A stretch of DNA of 10,910 bases from VMSU01 sp031400755 (GCA_031400755.1 JANNQL010000116.1:1-10910), one strand, 5' to 3'. Positions 1-6,896 are shown, counted from the first letter of the stretch. Made by a program: numbers and translations. The notes: a model not told the origin generated them from the letters alone.

Positions 1-177
1 TCCAATGGGTTGGCTGGGGCGGGCTGGGTGGGCAGACTGAACAGTTGTCACCTGCGGCTTATCGGTAACCGTTTCGTTTTTACAAGCCGTTGTGCGGAGC
101 AGAGAGGATGAAGGCGGCAGCCCTGGCCGGCGCAACCGGGCCACCAGCCTGCCGCCTTCACGGGGTTGGCCCACATT
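1..177. other. Intergenic stretch left of the porin gene
   Basis: No convincing coding region is visible on either strand. The first 40 bases are G-rich on the plus strand and could be the edge of a neighbouring gene or repeat, but nothing identifies them. The only clear structure is the strong inverted repeat at 109-160, listed separately. Confidence 0.5.
109..160 (-). terminator. Strong hairpin 3' of the porin gene, candidate terminator
   Basis: A perfect 12-bp inverted repeat (TGAAGGCGGCAG at 109-120 and its complement at 149-160) encloses a second GC-rich stem (TGGCCGG against CCGGGCCA, one bulge). It lies 17 bases past the stop codon of the porin gene, where the leftward amtB cluster would end. 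On the transcribed strand the stem is followed by a pyrimidine-rich stretch (TCCTCTCTGC), not a clean U tract, so it is either a non-canonical terminator or an mRNA 3'-end stabiliser. Confidence 0.5.
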
Positions 178-1068
178 TTAGAAGGCCATGGAAACCGTCA
201 CCCCACCATAGATGAAGTCATCATTGCCGGTAGAACTGCCATTCAGGACATCCTGGCTCCAACTCTCGATCAGGTCGCCGGCATCACTGGTTAGTGGGAA
301 AGAGTACATCATCATCGGAGTGATGGTGATGTACTCGACCACCGGGATGGCGACCGAAGCCGACAGCACCCCGTCATGAAAGCCGCTGTAGGCATCAGTG
401 GTGGCATTGCCGACCCCATTATATTCGGGGTAGGAGCTGGCGTCCTCGGCGGCCAAATAACCGACCTGCGCCCCCAGGGTGAGGCCAATCTTCTCGGTGA
501 TCGGCAGGCTGTGCGACACGCCGAGGGTCGCATACCAGCCGGTGAAGTGATCGTAATCTCGATAGACGGTCAAGGTCGGAGTCAGCAGGGTGTGGAGGGT
601 GGCGCGGCCAAAGACTTCCTGACTGTCAAGACCGACAAGACTGTAATAGATATAGCCCGCCGTCAGCCCCACCGGCCCCACGGTCCAGTCGTAGGCCAGA
701 GTCAGATCGGTCTCCGTCCAGTTGTTGGTATCGGCACCCTCGGCAGAGGCAACAAAGACATCGGTATCCTCATTGCCCCAGACATTGGCGGAAAAACCCT
801 TGTAGGCCACCGTCATCGACGGCTGGATGACGATGCTGTCCTTGCTGAGCTCAAAGCCGCGCCAGACGTACTTGCTCATGGCCATGACCGCCAGGCTCGC
901 CGTGGGCTTCTCCTCTTCGGCTATGATGCCGCTCGGAACGTGCTGCTTCACATGGTCTGCAGCGGGTTCCGGTGGGGTGTCCTCATGCGCGGCCATAGCG
1001 ACGACGCCGAACTGCACACAACACAAGGCCCCCAAGACTGCCAGACTGATTCTTTTTCTCGTTTCCAT
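178..1068 (-). CDS. Outer-membrane beta-barrel protein, Gcw_chp/TorF-like putative porin
   Basis: The 296-residue product starts with a Sec signal peptide: METRKR, then a hydrophobic stretch, with likely cleavage after the AMA/MAA near residues 25-27. A His/Pro/Glu-rich linker follows, then a region rich in alternating hydrophobic and aromatic residues. The chain ends in Phe (SMAF), the usual last residue of outer-membrane barrels. The early SKYVWRGFELS block and the following KGFSANVWGN resemble the Gcw_chp (TorF-like putative porin) family, whose substrates are unknown. The ATG at 1068 is chosen over one 19 codons upstream because AAGGAG sits 6 bases before it and the signal peptide begins there. 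The gene lies 60 bp after the second PII gene on the same strand, so a role in ammonium or other nitrogen uptake across the outer membrane is inferred from context only. Confidence 0.75.
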   Translation of the reverse strand: METRKRISLAVLGALCCVQFGVVAMAAHEDTPPEPAADHVKQHVPSGIIAEEEKPTASLAVMAMSKYVWRGFELSKDSIVIQPSMTVAYKGFSANVWGNEDTDVFVASAEGADTNNWTETDLTLAYDWTVGPVGLTAGYIYYSLVGLDSQEVFGRATLHTLLTPTLTVYRDYDHFTGWYATLGVSHSLPITEKIGLTLGAQVGYLAAEDASSYPEYNGVGNATTDAYSGFHDGVLSASVAIPVVEYITITPMMMYSFPLTSDAGDLIESWSQDVLNGSSTGNDDFIYGGVTVSMAF

Positions 1069-1097
1069 TCCTTTCTCCTTTTTTGTAAGTGTTTGGC

Positions 1098-1119
1098 CGG
1101 GGCAGCAACCGCCGCCCCG
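1098..1119 (-). other. GC-rich hairpin between second PII gene and porin gene
   Basis: CGGGGC (1098-1103) pairs with GCCCCG (1114-1119) across a 10-base loop, with further G-C pairs possible inside. It sits between the PII stop codon and the porin ribosome-binding site. No U tract follows, so it is more likely a partial attenuator or mRNA-processing barrier than a full terminator. Confidence 0.35.
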
Positions 1120-1128
1120 ACTCATTGG

Positions 1129-1467
1129 TTAAATCGCGGTCTTACCACGTTCGCCGGTGCGGATGCGGACAACATCATCTACCGGCAGGATAAAGATCTT
1201 GCCATCGCCAATTTTGCCGCTGCTGGCGGCTTGGCGGATGCAGTCCACAATCGATTCCGCATCCTCGGCGGCGACGACCATCTCAATCTTTATTTTAGGA
1301 ATAAAATCAACAACGTACTCCGCTCCACGATAGACCTCGGTATGTCCTTTTTGCCGACCGTAGCCCTTCACCTCGCTGACGGTCATGCCGTTGATACCCT
1401 TTTCATGGAGGGCGGTTTTCACCGCTTCCAAGGCAAATGGTTTGATTATCGCTTCGATTTTTTTCAT
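1129..1467 (-). CDS. glnK: PII nitrogen-regulatory protein, second copy
   Basis: The 112-residue protein has the exact length and layout of GlnB/GlnK. It opens with MKKIEAIIKPF. The T-loop is near residues 36-55 (GYGRQKGHTEVYRGAEYVVDF), with Tyr46 and the uridylylatable-type Tyr51 both present. The C-terminus is RIRTGERGKTAI. PII trimers bind ATP/ADP and 2-oxoglutarate and, in the GlnK role, dock on AmtB to block ammonium flow when nitrogen is plentiful. This copy lies 124 bp after amtB on the same strand, and the gap carries a large inverted repeat. The start has a modest ribosome-binding site (AGGGA, 7 bases). It is a canonical PII rather than a NifI protein. It differs from the copy upstream of amtB at many positions outside the T-loop, so it is not a recent duplicate. 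Confidence 0.93.
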   Translation of the reverse strand: MKKIEAIIKPFALEAVKTALHEKGINGMTVSEVKGYGRQKGHTEVYRGAEYVVDFIPKIKIEMVVAAEDAESIVDCIRQAASSGKIGDGKIFILPVDDVVRIRTGERGKTAI

Positions 1468-1489
1468 AATTTTTCCCTGATCAAGGTTT

Positions 1490-1585
1490 AGGAGCCGTCA
1501 AGAAATAATATGGCCATTTTGAACTTTCCTATACGGCTCCTTATGCCGTCTTGGCTGTATTCGAATGGCCATGTTATTTTTTGAC
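1490..1585 (-). other. Large imperfect inverted repeat with possible pseudoknot, amtB-PII gap
   Basis: Two 22-base arms (1497-1518 and 1564-1585) are complementary at 20 of 22 positions. They begin 6 bases after the amtB stop codon. The 45-base loop contains ACGGCTCCT (1533-1541), a perfect complement of AGGAGCCGT (1490-1498), which lies directly next to the left arm. In the transcript this gives stem 1 plus a loop-to-downstream stem 2, the layout of an H-type pseudoknot; the stems share only two bases. It could instead be a small terminal-inverted-repeat element, but no target-site duplication is visible. Confidence 0.5.
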
Positions 1586-1591
1586 AACGGT

Positions 1592-2806
1592 TTATGAAGT
1601 GTAGCCTACTTCGCTATGCTGAGAAAGGTCCAGACCCTGGATCTCGTCTTCCTGCTCTAAGCGCAGCCCACCGGTGAGCATACCGACTACCTTCAAAATA
1701 ATGTAGGTCAGGACTGCGGAGTACAGAATGGCCGCGCCGGCGCCGATCGCCTGGACGACAAGCTGATGAGGGTTCCCGAAGAAAAGACCATTGCCTGCCG
1801 GATTGATGGCAGCGGAGGCGAACAGTCCCGTGGCCAGCGCTCCCAGAAGCCCACCTACCCCATGGATGCCGACTACGTCCAAGGCATCGTCGTAGCCCAA
1901 TTTTTTCTTGCTCAAGACGGCGAGGTAACAGACGGCGCCGGCCGCCAAGCCGATGATGACTGCTGATCCCGGGCTGACAAAACCTGCCGCCGGGGTAATC
2001 GCCACCAGTCCGGCCAGGGCCCCTGAAACTGCGCCCAGGGTTGTCGGTTTCTTCTGGACCAGCCACTCAACGGCCAACCATGAGAGGACGGCGGCGCCGG
2101 TTGCGACCTGGGTGGTAAAGAAGGCCAGGGCTGCAGTCTCGCCAGCCGACAGGGCAGATCCGGCATTAAAGCCGAACCAGCCAAACCAGAGGAGCCCTGC
2201 CCCAAGCATGGTCATCGGCAGATTGTGGGGATGAAATGATTCACGGCCATAGCCTTTCCGTTTGCCGAGCATAATGGCGGCCACCAGGGCGGCGACACCG
2301 GAATTGATATGAATGACTGTGCCGCCAGCGAAATCCAGGGCGCCCATCTTGGCCAGCCAGCCGCCGCCCCAGACCCAATGGCAGATCGGCAGGTAGACCA
2401 GGCTACACCACAGGGTGATAAAAAGTAAATAGGCGCTGAACTTCATCCTTTCGGCGATGGCCCCTGAGATGAGGGCCGGGGTGATAATGGCGAACATTAG
2501 CTGAAAGGCGCAGAACAGGAGATCGGGGATGGTCTTGGAGTATGGCCCGGGAGTTAGGGTAACGCCATTTAAGCCCATCAGGCTCAAGTCGCCGATGAGA
2601 CCGCCATTATCAGGCCCAAAGGCAAGGGAGTAGCCATACAGCACCCAAATAATGGAGACGACGCCCAGGCATATCATGCTGTGCATAATGGTCCCCAGGA
2701 CGTTTTTAGAGCGGACCAGGCCGCCATAAAAAAGGGCCAGGCCTGGGGTCATCAGCATGACCATCGCAGTTGCAATTAACATGAAAGCAGTATCACCAGT
2801 GTTCAT
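1592..2806 (-). CDS. amtB: Ammonium transporter AmtB
   Basis: The 404-residue polytopic inner-membrane protein belongs to the Amt/MEP/Rh family and imports ammonium, with NH3 conducted through the pore. Visible landmarks are GLALFYGGLVRSKNVL near residues 22-37, the family signature DFAGGTVIHINSG at 158-170 and WFGWFGFNAGSAL at 207-219. Both members of the pore twin-His pair are present: His166 in the signature and His315 in VVGIHGVGG. The C-terminal tail (GGLRLEQEDEIQGLDLSQHSEVGY) is of the conserved type that couples subunits and contacts GlnK. The start has AAGGAG 7 bases upstream. There is no long cleavable leader, because the first helix begins almost at once. The gene lies between two PII genes in what is probably one transcript from the sigma-54 promoter at 3355-3369. 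Confidence 0.97.
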   Translation of the reverse strand: MNTGDTAFMLIATAMVMLMTPGLALFYGGLVRSKNVLGTIMHSMICLGVVSIIWVLYGYSLAFGPDNGGLIGDLSLMGLNGVTLTPGPYSKTIPDLLFCAFQLMFAIITPALISGAIAERMKFSAYLLFITLWCSLVYLPICHWVWGGGWLAKMGALDFAGGTVIHINSGVAALVAAIMLGKRKGYGRESFHPHNLPMTMLGAGLLWFGWFGFNAGSALSAGETAALAFFTTQVATGAAVLSWLAVEWLVQKKPTTLGAVSGALAGLVAITPAAGFVSPGSAVIIGLAAGAVCYLAVLSKKKLGYDDALDVVGIHGVGGLLGALATGLFASAAINPAGNGLFFGNPHQLVVQAIGAGAAILYSAVLTYIILKVVGMLTGGLRLEQEDEIQGLDLSQHSEVGYTS

Positions 2807-2904
2807 TTCTTTTCTCCTTATGGTCGATGGTTCAATAAATTTTGTCTGTCACTATTTGTTTTGTGATTTACTCTTCTCGGCGGCAGGGGATCTACCCTCA
2901 ACTG

Positions 2905-3243
2905 TCAGATTGCCTCTTTACCCTTTTCTCCGGTACGGATCCGACAGACCTCCTCCACCGGCAGCACAAAGATCTTACCGTCGCAGATCTTGCCGGTGCG
3001 GACACAACTGACAATGGCCTCAACCACCAGGTCCACCCGACTCGCCTCCACGACGATCTCCACTTTGGTCTTGGGGATGAAATCCACCACGTACTCTGCC
3101 CCCCGGTAAATTTCCGTGTGCCCCTTTTGCCGGCCAAACCCCTTGACCTCACTCATGGTCATGCCGGCGACTCCCAACTTGGACAAGGCCTCCTTCAACT
3201 CATCGAGTTTGAAAGGCTTAATGATTGCCTCAATCTTTTTCAT
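2905..3243 (-). CDS. glnK: PII nitrogen-regulatory protein GlnK, first copy
   Basis: The 112-residue PII protein starts MKKIEAIIKPFKLDELKEAL. Its intact T-loop carries Tyr46 and Tyr51, and it ends in RIRTGEKGKEAI. The chosen ATG at 3243 has a G-rich ribosome-binding site (GGGGGAA) and matches family length. An in-frame ATG five codons upstream would add MGGNS and overlap that site. It is the first gene behind the sigma-54 promoter at 3355-3369, with a leader of about 100 bases, and amtB follows after 98 bp. The glnK-amtB order is the classic arrangement in which GlnK regulates AmtB post-translationally. Compared with the second PII copy it has extra Cys residues in the C-terminal half (VSCVRTGKICDG, EEVCRI). 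Confidence 0.95.
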   Translation of the reverse strand: MKKIEAIIKPFKLDELKEALSKLGVAGMTMSEVKGFGRQKGHTEIYRGAEYVVDFIPKTKVEIVVEASRVDLVVEAIVSCVRTGKICDGKIFVLPVEEVCRIRTGEKGKEAI

Positions 3244-3352
3244 GCTGTTCCCCCCCATGATGGTTTCGGCGCTACGCTCTAATTCCCCAGCTCAAGTTTG
3301 ATCAGGGTAGCAGCCAATTGGATAATCGATAAGTAATCGTTGTCATTTGATT

Positions 3353-3369
3353 AAGCACCAAATATGCCA
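3353..3369 (-). promoter_or_regulatory. Sigma-54 promoter of the glnK-amtB cluster
   Basis: On the minus strand the sequence TGGCAT-ATTTG-GTGCTT has the invariant GG and GC separated by exactly 10 bases, as RpoN (sigma-54) requires. Compared with the consensus TGGCAC-N5-TTGCW, the mismatches are T for C at the end of the -24 box and G for T at the start of the -12 box. The predicted start of transcription is near 3343, giving a leader of about 100 bases before glnK. Nitrogen-regulated glnK-amtB operons are commonly sigma-54/NtrC dependent. Confidence 0.8.
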
Positions 3370-3400
3370 TGTCACAATTTTATTTAAAATTTAAAACCAT

Positions 3401-3431
3401 ATCAATGTGATACAGTATTGATTGGTAATCA
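3401..3431. promoter_or_regulatory. Overlapping dyads upstream of the glnK sigma-54 promoter
   Basis: ATCAAT-N10-ATTGAT (3401-3422) overlaps the perfect 13-bp palindrome TGATT-GGT-AATCA (3419-3431). They are centred about 68 and 82 bases upstream of the predicted transcription start. They could be activator sites, but the background is AT-rich and neither matches a textbook NtrC or NifA site. Confidence 0.3.
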
Positions 3432-3466
3432 TAATAAGCGGCCCAATACTAACATTTAATACATTA

Positions 3467-3479
3467 TTGTTAATAACAA
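3467..3479. promoter_or_regulatory. Palindrome TTGTT-AAT-AACAA upstream of glnK promoter
   Basis: This perfect 13-bp palindrome has the same 5-3-5 geometry as the one at 3419-3431. It is centred 48 bp further upstream, about 130 bases from the predicted glnK transcription start, a usual distance for an enhancer-binding protein. The AT-rich background makes chance a real possibility. Confidence 0.25.
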
Positions 3480-3569
3480 ATTAACTGCAAAACAAAAACG
3501 TATCAAAAATATGGGGCATGGTGAAATACGATGCATACTTAAGAGGCGGAAAAAAATGAAGCCAAGAAA

Positions 3570-3590
3570 GGGCACAGACAAAATTTGCCC
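3570..3590 (-). terminator. Weak hairpin after nifV
   Basis: GGGCA (3570-3574) pairs with TGCCC (3586-3590) across an 11-base loop. On the transcribed strand it is followed by TTTCTT. It lies 5 bases past the nifV stop codon. The stem is short, so this is at best a weak intrinsic terminator for the nif transcript. Confidence 0.3.
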
Positions 3591-3595
3591 GTCAC

Positions 3596-4696
3596 CTAGA
3601 CAAGACACCTGATTTCGGAATCGAGCATTGGCCGACCAAGCTCAATGGCCCGCTGCCTAACCCTTGAAACCAAGTCTGCCGGTGAAGCGACAGGCAAAAT
3701 TCCAAGTCGTGCGCAATAGCCGGCCACGGCCTGGCGGCCACTCTTGGCCCCCAGAAGCAGCGTGCGACAGGACCTGACCCGCTCCGGCGGGAATGGCTCA
3801 TAGGAGGCGGGATCGGCCAACAGGCCATGGACATGCAAGCCGGACTCACAGGTAAAAATGGCGCTACCGACCAACGGATGATTTGTCGAAATTGTTCGAC
3901 CAGCCGCTTCGGCCACCAAAGCACAGAGCGGTAACAGGCAGTCGACACGGTACCTTGTGATATTCTTCACAAGGGTCAACATCCCCGTGAGCTCTTCCAA
4001 CCGGGCGCAGCCGGCCCGCTCCCCAAGGCCGAGCACCGTGACGTCAGCCCAATCTGCTCCGGCATCGAGGGCGGACAGGGCATTGGCCGTGGCCATGCCA
4101 AAATCATTATGGGCATGAAACCCTAACTCCAGGGCCGGATACCGCTGCCTCCAGAAAGCAATCAAGCTGCTCGTTTCACTGGGGGTCAGAATGCCCACCG
4201 TGTCGGCGAAGCGAATCCGCCCTACGCCGGCCTCAACCGCCTCGGCAACCAATTGGGCCAGAAATCCGGCGTTGGCCCGACTGCTGTCTTCGACCCCAAG
4301 CGAAATGACCTTGACCCCCGAGTCCCTGGCCAATCGAACCGACTCCTTGAGGCGAGCAAGCACCCAGGCGTGTGTCTTGCGAAGACGTTTGTTGATATGG
4401 AGATCAGAGGCGGGCAGCGACAGCGACAGGACATCCGGCCTTAGGCCTGCGGCAAAGACAATGTCCTCTGCCCGGCATCGGCACCAGAGTGCGAGCCTTG
4501 GACATCGTTCAAGGTCCCGGCAGGCGGCAACCAGGGCCGGCAGATCGGCATCCTGCCGGGTGACGACGCCTAGCTCAATCTCTTCAATGCCGATTGCGGC
4601 AATGGCCTTGGCAATGGCGATTTTCTGCAAGAGAGTAAACAGCACCCCTGATGTCTGTGCCCCTTCACGCAAGGTGGAGTCGATTAATCCCAACAT
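3596..4696 (-). CDS. nifV: Homocitrate synthase NifV
   Basis: The 366-residue protein belongs to the DRE-TIM/HMGL-like family that condenses acetyl-CoA with 2-oxoglutarate. In nif clusters the product, homocitrate, is the organic ligand of the iron-molybdenum cofactor. Visible motifs are DSTLREGAQ at 6-14 (substrate and metal site), GFHAHNDFGMATANAL at 192-207 with the metal-binding HAHND, GLGERAG at 223-229 and FTCESGLHVHG at 281-291. The length fits NifV (about 370-380) rather than the longer LeuA. The start has GAGGGGGG 6-7 bases upstream. The gene follows the TauE-like gene by 30 bp, so both are probably on the nifB transcript. The GEQ of the first motif is GAQ here, an Ala in place of Glu. 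Isopropylmalate or citramalate synthase activity is the alternative, but the nif context makes NifV much more likely. Confidence 0.9.
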   Translation of the reverse strand: MLGLIDSTLREGAQTSGVLFTLLQKIAIAKAIAAIGIEEIELGVVTRQDADLPALVAACRDLERCPRLALWCRCRAEDIVFAAGLRPDVLSLSLPASDLHINKRLRKTHAWVLARLKESVRLARDSGVKVISLGVEDSSRANAGFLAQLVAEAVEAGVGRIRFADTVGILTPSETSSLIAFWRQRYPALELGFHAHNDFGMATANALSALDAGADWADVTVLGLGERAGCARLEELTGMLTLVKNITRYRVDCLLPLCALVAEAAGRTISTNHPLVGSAIFTCESGLHVHGLLADPASYEPFPPERVRSCRTLLLGAKSGRQAVAGYCARLGILPVASPADLVSRVRQRAIELGRPMLDSEIRCLV

Positions 4697-4726
4697 AAAT
4701 TCCCCCCTCAGCCTCTGCTAATTTTT

Positions 4727-5461
4727 TCAAGTCCAAATGAGCTTGAACCCTGCCAGGACCATGACCAGGGCGAGAAGCCGCTGAATGACAAGCACCGAGA
4801 ATCGATTACTGCCCAGATACGCCCCCAGCCACCCGCCGACGATGGCGGCAAGGGCCAAGGGTGCGGCAAAGGCCGGGACTTGATGGGTAGCGGCCAGATT
4901 ACCCATGAGCCCGGCGATCGAGTTGACCAAAATAAAGAGGGCCGAGACGCCGGAGGCGACCCGGATGCGAGACCACCCCATAAAGAGCATGAGGGGAGTC
5001 AAAAAAACTCCGCCACCTGTCCCGGTAAGGCCCGAGAGCAGGCCAAGCCCGGCCCCAACCCCGAGCGCAGTTGGCAGGGTCGGCGGCTGCCCCGCCTCTT
5101 CCGTCGCCGGTTTGATAAAAAACCGCAGGGCCGAGAACAGCAGAACAATCCCCACTGCGATCCGGAAGGCATGGGTCGGCAGATTGAGCGCCCCGCCTAT
5201 AAAGGCAAAGGGTATCGAGAGGACGGCAAACGGCCAGAAAAGTCGCCAGGAGAAATGACCGGCCCGCCGAAATTGCCAGACGCCAAGGCAGGCAACAAGG
5301 ATATTCAAGATCAAGGCGATAGGCTTGATAGTGGCAGGCGCCATGCCAAAAAGAGCCATGACCGCAATATAGCCCGAAGCACCGGCGTGACCGACTGAGG
5401 AGTAGAGAAAGGCGACCAGCAAGATCACAGCGATAAAAAGTGGAAGATTTTCAGGATACAT
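4727..5461 (-). CDS. TauE/SafE-family membrane permease in the nif cluster
   Basis: The 244-residue, very hydrophobic protein has the duplicated layout of the TauE/SafE family. An N-terminal half carries SSVGHAGASGYIAVMAL (residues about 21-37) and a C-terminal half carries the matching LSGLTGTGGGVFLTPLM. Seven to eight membrane segments are likely, joined by a short polar loop near residues 115-125 (KPATEEAGQPP). Family members are linked to export or import of sulfite, sulfonates and related small anions, and the substrate cannot be read from sequence. The start has GGGAGG 5-6 bases upstream. The gene lies 36 bp after nifB and 30 bp before nifV, so it is firmly inside the nif transcript. 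A role in sulfite or another sulfur anion needed for cofactor assembly is an inference from that position. Confidence 0.85.
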   Translation of the reverse strand: MYPENLPLFIAVILLVAFLYSSVGHAGASGYIAVMALFGMAPATIKPIALILNILVACLGVWQFRRAGHFSWRLFWPFAVLSIPFAFIGGALNLPTHAFRIAVGIVLLFSALRFFIKPATEEAGQPPTLPTALGVGAGLGLLSGLTGTGGGVFLTPLMLFMGWSRIRVASGVSALFILVNSIAGLMGNLAATHQVPAFAAPLALAAIVGGWLGAYLGSNRFSVLVIQRLLALVMVLAGFKLIWT

Positions 5462-5497
5462 TGGGACCTCCCTGGTGTTTAGATTTGACTGATTCGT

Positions 5498-6766
5498 TTA
5501 CAGGCAGCCGCTGCCGCTCCCCGAACAACTCTTGTTGCCGCAGGACAGGCTGCGGCTCTTGAGTATCGCCGGATTTTTGCCCTCATAGACGGCGGCCAGG
5601 CCATTTTCGATAAAGCCATTCATGGTGATGGCCTGGAGGCCGGTCTTTTCAAGGGTCTCCTTCGGCGTCTCGCCGATGCCGCTGGACAGCACCGCCCGGC
5701 AGTCGCCAAGAGTCCTGGCCAGTTTGAGCCAACGCCTTAGACCGCCCCCGGCATCTGGCGCACCCCGCTTTTCAAGCAGGCGATAGCCGTCTGCATGGCT
5801 CTCCCAGATTTCAAACGATTGGGCCTCACCCAGATGCTGGTTGACCAGTACCCCCTCTTGGGTGGCCACAGCCACATAGGGGCGCGGCTTGCTGACGGCG
5901 GGCAAGGATGCGCAGGCCGACAGGCAACCGCGAAATTCTTCGGTCCGGTCCTGATCAAGCAGGCCTACAGCATCGGCCCGGCAACGGGTACAATGCCGCA
6001 TCTGAGGCAGATACTTTTCGGCCCGGCTGCGCACCTCTTCCATGCGGGCGGCGCTGGGTTGCTCAATGGAGCCAAAGAGGGTATCGACATTGGGAAAGAG
6101 GGCCATACAGTTAAAGAGGTCTGCGCCCAGATCGCGCATCGTCGCCGCCACCGCATCGATATGGTGGTCATTAATGCCGGGGATGAGGATGGTGTTTATC
6201 TTGACGGTGATGCCGTGTCGCTTCAGGCTCGCCACCGCTGCCAACTGCCGGGCCAGTAAAATCTCCGCCCCCTGGCGGCCATGATGGACGATTTTGCCAT
6301 CCTGCACCCAACTGTAGATTTTAGCGCCAATATCCGGATAGACGGCGTTGATGGTGATGGTGACATGGGAGACATTCATCTCAGCCAGTTCCGGGATGTA
6401 CGGACCGATGTTCATGCCGTTCGAGGCCAGACAGAGGATGATGTCCGGAAAATCATCACGCAGCATGCGCATGGTCTGCATGGTCGCCTCGGCATTAGCG
6501 AAAGGGTCGCCAGGACCAGCGATGCCGGCGACACTGATGCGCGGTTCCTTGGCCAGCACCCGTTCCATGTATTCGCCCGCCTGGTCCGGGGTAAGCACGG
6601 TGGAGGTCACCCCCGGCCTGGACTCGTTGACGCAGTCATACTTGCGGTTGCAATAGTTGCACTTTATATTGCACTTCGGAGCAACCGGCAAATGGACGCG
6701 GCCAAATTTTCCTTTAGCGCCGGGGTTGAAGCATGGGTGCCGGCTCATATCCAGTTGTTTTTTCAT
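5498..6766 (-). CDS. nifB: Nitrogenase cofactor biosynthesis protein NifB (radical SAM plus NifX-like domain)
   Basis: The 422-residue protein fuses two [4Fe-4S] units around a carbide to make the 8Fe-9S-C precursor of the nitrogenase cofactor. The radical-SAM motif is CNIKCNYC (Cys32, Cys36, Cys39), preceded by HPCFNPGAKGKFGRVHLPVAP, the typical NifB N-terminus. GIAGPGDPFAN (81-91) and IPGINDHHI follow, then CTRCRADAVG (Cys259, Cys262), probable ligands of the extra clusters. A NifX/NafY-like cofactor-binding domain spans about 296-400 (YVAVATQEGVLVNQHLGEA at its start). The last 15 residues form a Cys/Ser/Gly tail (SCGNKSCSGSGSGC). The ATG at 6766 is preferred over one eight codons upstream because AAGGAG lies 6 bases before it. 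A repeat-filled gap separates it from nifN. Confidence 0.96.
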   Translation of the reverse strand: MKKQLDMSRHPCFNPGAKGKFGRVHLPVAPKCNIKCNYCNRKYDCVNESRPGVTSTVLTPDQAGEYMERVLAKEPRISVAGIAGPGDPFANAEATMQTMRMLRDDFPDIILCLASNGMNIGPYIPELAEMNVSHVTITINAVYPDIGAKIYSWVQDGKIVHHGRQGAEILLARQLAAVASLKRHGITVKINTILIPGINDHHIDAVAATMRDLGADLFNCMALFPNVDTLFGSIEQPSAARMEEVRSRAEKYLPQMRHCTRCRADAVGLLDQDRTEEFRGCLSACASLPAVSKPRPYVAVATQEGVLVNQHLGEAQSFEIWESHADGYRLLEKRGAPDAGGGLRRWLKLARTLGDCRAVLSSGIGETPKETLEKTGLQAITMNGFIENGLAAVYEGKNPAILKSRSLSCGNKSCSGSGSGCL

Positions 6767-6838
6767 TTGACTCTCCTTGTATGGACTCACGTCCGGTTAA
6801 GAATCCCCCTCCCTCGATTCAGTTCAATACCCCCTTGA

Positions 6839-6866
6839 GGGGTACGGGAGGGGGCTAGGGGGAGGG
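6839..6866 (+). other. G-quadruplex motif, plus strand
   Basis: Five G-tracts of 4, 3, 5, 5 and 3 bases (6839-6842, 6846-6848, 6850-6854, 6858-6862, 6864-6866) are separated by loops of 1-3 bases, satisfying the G3+N1-7 rule. It is on the non-template (plus) side for a plus-strand transcript, so for the leftward nif transcript it concerns DNA structure rather than RNA. Confidence 0.6.
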
Positions 6867-6896
6867 TGAAGCCTCAACCTGGGACAATGATGGCAT

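Larger units (their letters stand above)
3259..3595. other. AT-rich control region between nifV and glnK
   Basis: There is no coding region. The stretch from 3340 to 3540 is much richer in A+T than the flanking genes. It holds the sigma-54 promoter for glnK-amtB, several short dyads upstream of it and a weak hairpin after nifV, each listed separately. Confidence 0.7.

Noticed and set aside
376..1491. A 371-codon open frame on the plus strand across the porin and second PII genes
   Set aside because: It lies antisense to two well-supported genes, has no recognisable domain, and its length is explained by codon bias of the genes on the other strand.
2905..3243. NifI1/NifI2-type nitrogenase switch-off PII proteins
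   Set aside because: Both PII proteins have the classical 112-residue form with the GlnB/GlnK T-loop and flank amtB. NifI genes usually sit between nifH and nifD.
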